Origin: Calliopsis andreniformis
Taxonomy: Eukaryota > Arthropoda > Insecta > Hymenoptera > Andrenidae
Direction of reading: 5' to 3'
Length of the DNA stretch: 64,000 bases
Assembly: GCF_051401765.1 (NCBI RefSeq)
Contig: NW_027480440.1
Location: 1,302,001-1,366,000 of the forward strand
This document shows, piece after piece, positions 60,089-64,000 of the stretch (positions are counted from its first letter, which is position 1; each line of letters starts with the position of its first letter). Position numbers and translations under genes: made by a program. The notes below the pieces were generated by a model, which searched no databases, was not told the origin of the DNA, and worked only from the letters and a program-made list of their open reading frames with translations.

Positions 60089-63000
60089 TTCAATCCTCAA
60101 TCCTCAATCCTCAATCCCCTAACGTCAACCCTCAATCCTCTATCCTCTGTCCTCAGTCTTCAATCCTCAATACTCAATCTCCAATCCCCAGTCCTCAATC
60201 CTCAACCATCAATCCTCAATCCTGAATCTTCAATCCTCAATCCCCAATACTCAAACTTCAATCCTCAATACTCAATCTTCAATCCTCAATCCTCAATTCT
60301 CAATTCTCAATCCTCAATCCTCAATCCTCAATCGTCAATCCTCAATCCCCAATACTCAATCTTCCGTCCTCAATCCTCAATCCTCAATCCTCAATCGTCA
60401 ATCCTCAATCCCCAATCCTCTATCCTCAATCCTCAATCCTCAATCCTTAATCCTCAATCCTCAATCCTCAATCTTCAATCCCCAATACTCAATCTTCAAT
60501 CCTCAATCCTCTATCCCCAGTCCTAAATCTTCAATCGTCAATACTCAATAATCAGTCCTCAATCCTCAGTCCTCAATCCTCAATCCTCAATCCTCAATTC
60601 TCAATACTCAATAGAATATCCTGAATTCTCAGTTTTCAATACTCAATCCTCAATCTTCAATCTTCAAGTCTCCATCCACAAACATCAATTATCATCACTC
60701 AACCATCAACACTCAGTCCTGCATCTTCAATCCTCAATCCTCAATCCTCAATCTTCAATCCTCAATACTCAATCTTCAATCCTCAATCCTCAATCTTCAA
60801 TCCTCAATACTTAATCTTCAATCCTCAATATTCAGCAAGCAACCCTCAACCATCAATCCTCAATACTCAACCATCAATCGTCAATTCTCAGTACTCAATA
60901 GAATATCCTGAATTCTCAGTTTTCAATACTCAATACTCAATCTGCAATCTTCAAATCTCTATGCACAAACGTCAATTCTCATCACTGAACCCTCAACACT
61001 CAGGCCCCAATCCTCAATCTTCAATCCTCAATCCTCAATACTCAATCCTCAGTCCTCAGTCCTCAATCTTCAATACTCAATCCTCAATCCCCAATCCTCA
61101 ATCCTCAATCCTCAATCGTCAATCAACAATCCCCAATCCTCAATCTTCAGTCCTCAATCCTCAATCCTCAATCCCCAATCTTCAGTCCTCAATCCCCAAT
61201 CCTCAATCCTCAATCCTCAATCCTCAATCCTCAAACCTCAATATTCTACACACAACCATCAACCATCAATCCTCAATACTCAACTATCAATCCTCAGTTT
61301 TCAATACTCAATAGAATATCCTGAATTCTCAGGATTCTATACTCATTCCACAATACTCAATCATCAAATCTCAATCCTCAATCATCAATCCTCAACACTC
61401 AATCCTCAAACATCTGTCCTCATTCTTCAATCCTCAATCCTCAATCCTCAATCCCCTAACGTCAACCCTCAATCCTCTATCCTCTGTCCTCAGTCTTCAA
61501 TCCTCAATACTCAATCTCCAATCCCCAGTCCTCAATCCTCAATCATCAATCCTCAATCCTGAATCTTCAATCCTCAATCCCCAATACTCAAACTTCAATC
61601 CTCAATACTCAATCCTCAATCCTCCATTCTCAATCCTCAACCCTCAGTCCCCGTCCTCAATCCTCATACCTCAATCCTCAATCCTCAATCCTCAATCCTC
61701 AATGATCAATACTCAATCTTCAATCCTCAATCCTCAATCCCTGATCGTCAATCCTCAGTCCTCAATCTTCAATCCTCAATCTCCTATCCTCAATCCTCAA
61801 GCGTCAATCCTCAATCCTCAATCCTCAACCCTCAATCCCCAGTCCTCAAACCTCAGTCCTGAAACCTCAATCCTGAATTCTCAATTTTCAGCCCTCAGTC
61901 CTCTGCAATCAATTGTCAACCATCAATCCTCAATAGAATATCCTTAATTCACAGTTCTCAATACTCAATCCTCAATCTTCAATCCTCAATACTCAATCTT
62001 CAATCCTCAGTTGTCAATTATCAATACTCAATCCTCAGTTTTCAATCCTCAATCTCCAATACTCAATCCTCAATCCTCAATCCTCAATCCTCAATCCTCA
62101 ATCCTCATTCCTCAAACCGCAATCCTCAAACCTCAGTCCTCATCCTCCATCCTCAATCCTCAATCCTCAATCCTCAATCTTCAATCCTCAATCCTCAATC
62201 CTCAAACCTCAATCCTCAGACATGAATACTCCATCTTCAATACGCAATCCACAATCCTCAATCCTCAATCCTCAATCCTCAATCCCCAATCTTCAATCCT
62301 CAATAATCAATCTCCAAACCTAGATCCTCAATCCTCAATCTTCAATCCTCAGTAATCAATCTCCTATCCTAGATCCTCAATCCCCAATACTCAATCCTTA
62401 ATCCTCAACCTTCAATCCTCAATCCCCAGTCCACAATCTTCAATCCTCAATGCTCAATACTCAATCCTCAATCCTCAGTCCCCAATCCTCAATCCTCTGT
62501 CCTCAATCCTCAACCCTCAATTCTCAATCCTCGATCCTCAATCCTCATCCTCAATCCTCAGGCATGAATACTCAATCTTCAATACTCAATCCTCAATCCT
62601 CAGCCCTCAGTCCTCATCCTCAATTCTCAATTCTCTATCCTCAAACCTCAATTCTCAATCTTCAATCCTCAATATTCAACACACAACCCTCAACCATCAA
62701 TTCTCAATACTCAACCATCAATCCTCAAATCTCAATACTCAATCCTCAATCCTCAATCCTCAATTCCCAATCCTCAACCCTCAGTCCCCGTCCTCAATCC
62801 TCATCCCTCAATCCTCAATCCTCAATCCTCAATCCTCAATCACCAATACTCAAACTTCAATCCTCAATCCTCAATCCTTGATCGTCAATCCTCAGTCCTC
62901 AATCTTCAATCCTCAATCTCCTATCCTCAATCCTCAAGCGTCAATCCTCAATCCTCAATCCTCAAACCTCAATCCCCAGTCCTCAAACCTCAGTCCTGAA

Positions 63001-64000
63001 ACCTCAATCCTGAATTCTCAATTTTCAACCCTCAGTCCTCTGCAATCAATTGTCAATCATCAATCCTCAATAGAATATCCTTAATTCACAGTTTTCAATA
63101 CTCAATCCTCAATCTTCAATCTTCAAATATCAATCCACAAAAATCAATTCTCAGCCCTCAACACTCAACACTCAGTCCTCAATCTTCAATCCTCAAACCT
63201 CAATCCTGAGTATTCAATCCTAAATACTCAATCTTCAATCCACAATCCTCAATACTCAATCCTCAATCGTCAATCCTCAATACTCAATCTTCAATCCACA
63301 ATCCTCAATCCACAATCTTCATTCCTCAATCCTTAATCCTCAATCCTCAATCCTCAGTCCTCAGTCCTCAATCTTCAATCCTCAATACTCAATCTCCAGT
63401 CCTCAATCCTCAACAATCAATCCTTAATCCTCAATCCTGAATCTTCAATCTTCCATCCTCAATACCCAAACCTCAATCTTCAATCCTCAATCCTCAATCC
63501 TCAATCCCCAATCTTCAATCCTCAGTAGTCAGTCTTCAATCCTCAATCCTCAATCCTCAATCCTTAATACTCAATCCTCAATCCTCAGTCATCAATCCTC
63601 AATCTTCAATACTCAATCCTCAATCCTCAATCCTCAATCCTCAATCCTCAATCCTCAATATTCAAACCTCAATACTCAACCCTCAGTCCTCGTCCTCAAT
63701 CCTCAACCTTCAATCCTCAAACATCAATTCTCAACACTCAATCCTCAACACTCAATCCTCAACACTCAGTCCTCTCTCTTCAATCCTCCATTCTCAATCC
63801 TCAATCCTCAAGAGTCAATCCTCAATCCTCAATCCTCAAACCTCAATTCTCAGTCCTCAAAACTCAATCCCGAATCCTCAACACTGAATCCTCAATCCTC
63901 ACACATCAATCCACAATCCTCAATCCTCAATCCTCATTCTTCAATCCTCAATCCTCAATCCTCAATCTGCAATCCTCAATACTCAATCCTCAATCCTCAA
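60084..64000. repeat. Heptanucleotide satellite array, right segment
   Basis: TCAATCC satellite continues to the end of the window. Up to about 62,631 it repeats 33,365-35,912 almost base for base. Beyond that it is unique within the window at this level, though it keeps the same linker motif (near 63,070-63,175). No gene or RNA is visible, and the right edge of the array is not reached. Confidence 0.97.

Larger units (their letters stand above)
35886..62631 (+). repeat. Tandem segmental duplication, copy 2 (expanded to 26.7 kb)
   Basis: This is the second copy of the unit starting at 12,845, in the same orientation and directly adjacent. It is longer than copy 1 because of an internal 3,908-bp tandem duplication (about 38.7-46.5 kb), partly offset by a net 230-bp loss near 50,239. 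The complete retrotransposon and both flanks are included at a constant offset of 26,719. Differences from copy 1 seen by eye are few single bases, for example C/A at 31,212/57,931, C/A at 25,018/51,737 and a change near 34,906/61,625. This implies a very recent event or an assembly duplication. Confidence 0.9.

Noticed and set aside
1..64000. Telomeric DNA
   Set aside because: The unit is GGATTGA/TCAATCC, not the insect TTAGG or another known telomere repeat. The single GGTTAGGGTTAG inside the LTR is isolated.

Overview
The window is arthropod-like, most probably insect, repetitive DNA with no host gene that I can support. About 49 kb of the 64 kb is one heptanucleotide satellite, (TCAATCC)n on the + strand. 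Into it are set two near-identical copies of a single 7,565-bp BEL/Pao LTR retrotransposon, both on the minus strand. The arthropod inference rests on the BEL/Pao family and the general look of its pol protein; I cannot name a species.

Layout. 1-25,799 is satellite. 25,800-33,364 is BEL/Pao copy 1: 922-bp LTRs, a 5-bp target duplication CATTC, a primer-binding site matching tRNA-Tyr, gag, protease, reverse transcriptase/RNase H, integrase, and a polypurine tract. 33,365-52,518 is satellite. 52,519-60,083 is BEL/Pao copy 2. 60,084-64,000 is satellite. Neither edge of the array lies in the window. The satellite is not uniform: diverged 7-mers are arranged in higher-order repeats, punctuated by a roughly 105-bp non-heptameric linker (AGAATATCCTGAATTCTCAG and what follows).

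Duplication history. The two BEL/Pao copies are not two insertions. They lie inside a tandem segmental duplication with a 23,041-bp unit: 12,845-35,885 is repeated as 35,886-62,631. Target duplications, flanks, LTR substitution and two of the stop codons are all shared. The second copy also holds an extra 3,908-bp tandem duplication (about 38.7-46.5 kb) and a net 230-bp loss near 50.24 kb. The inferred order is: insertion of the element, 23-kb tandem duplication, then local changes including a new stop in gag of copy 1.

Element biology. Gag and pol are in one frame, separated by a single UGA followed by CUAG, a known readthrough context, with a small hairpin 12 nt downstream. A second in-frame stop (UAG) cuts RNase H where a Trp is expected. 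The two LTRs of one copy differ at only one of 922 positions, so the insertion looks young although pol carries a stop. The stop may have been inherited from the source copy, with movement in trans, or arisen soon after insertion.

The many long + strand open frames in the satellite are arithmetic by-products. A 7-bp repeat read in triplets gives the same heptapeptide (SILNPQS) in all three + frames, with no stop, while every minus frame stops each 21 nt. They are not annotated as genes.
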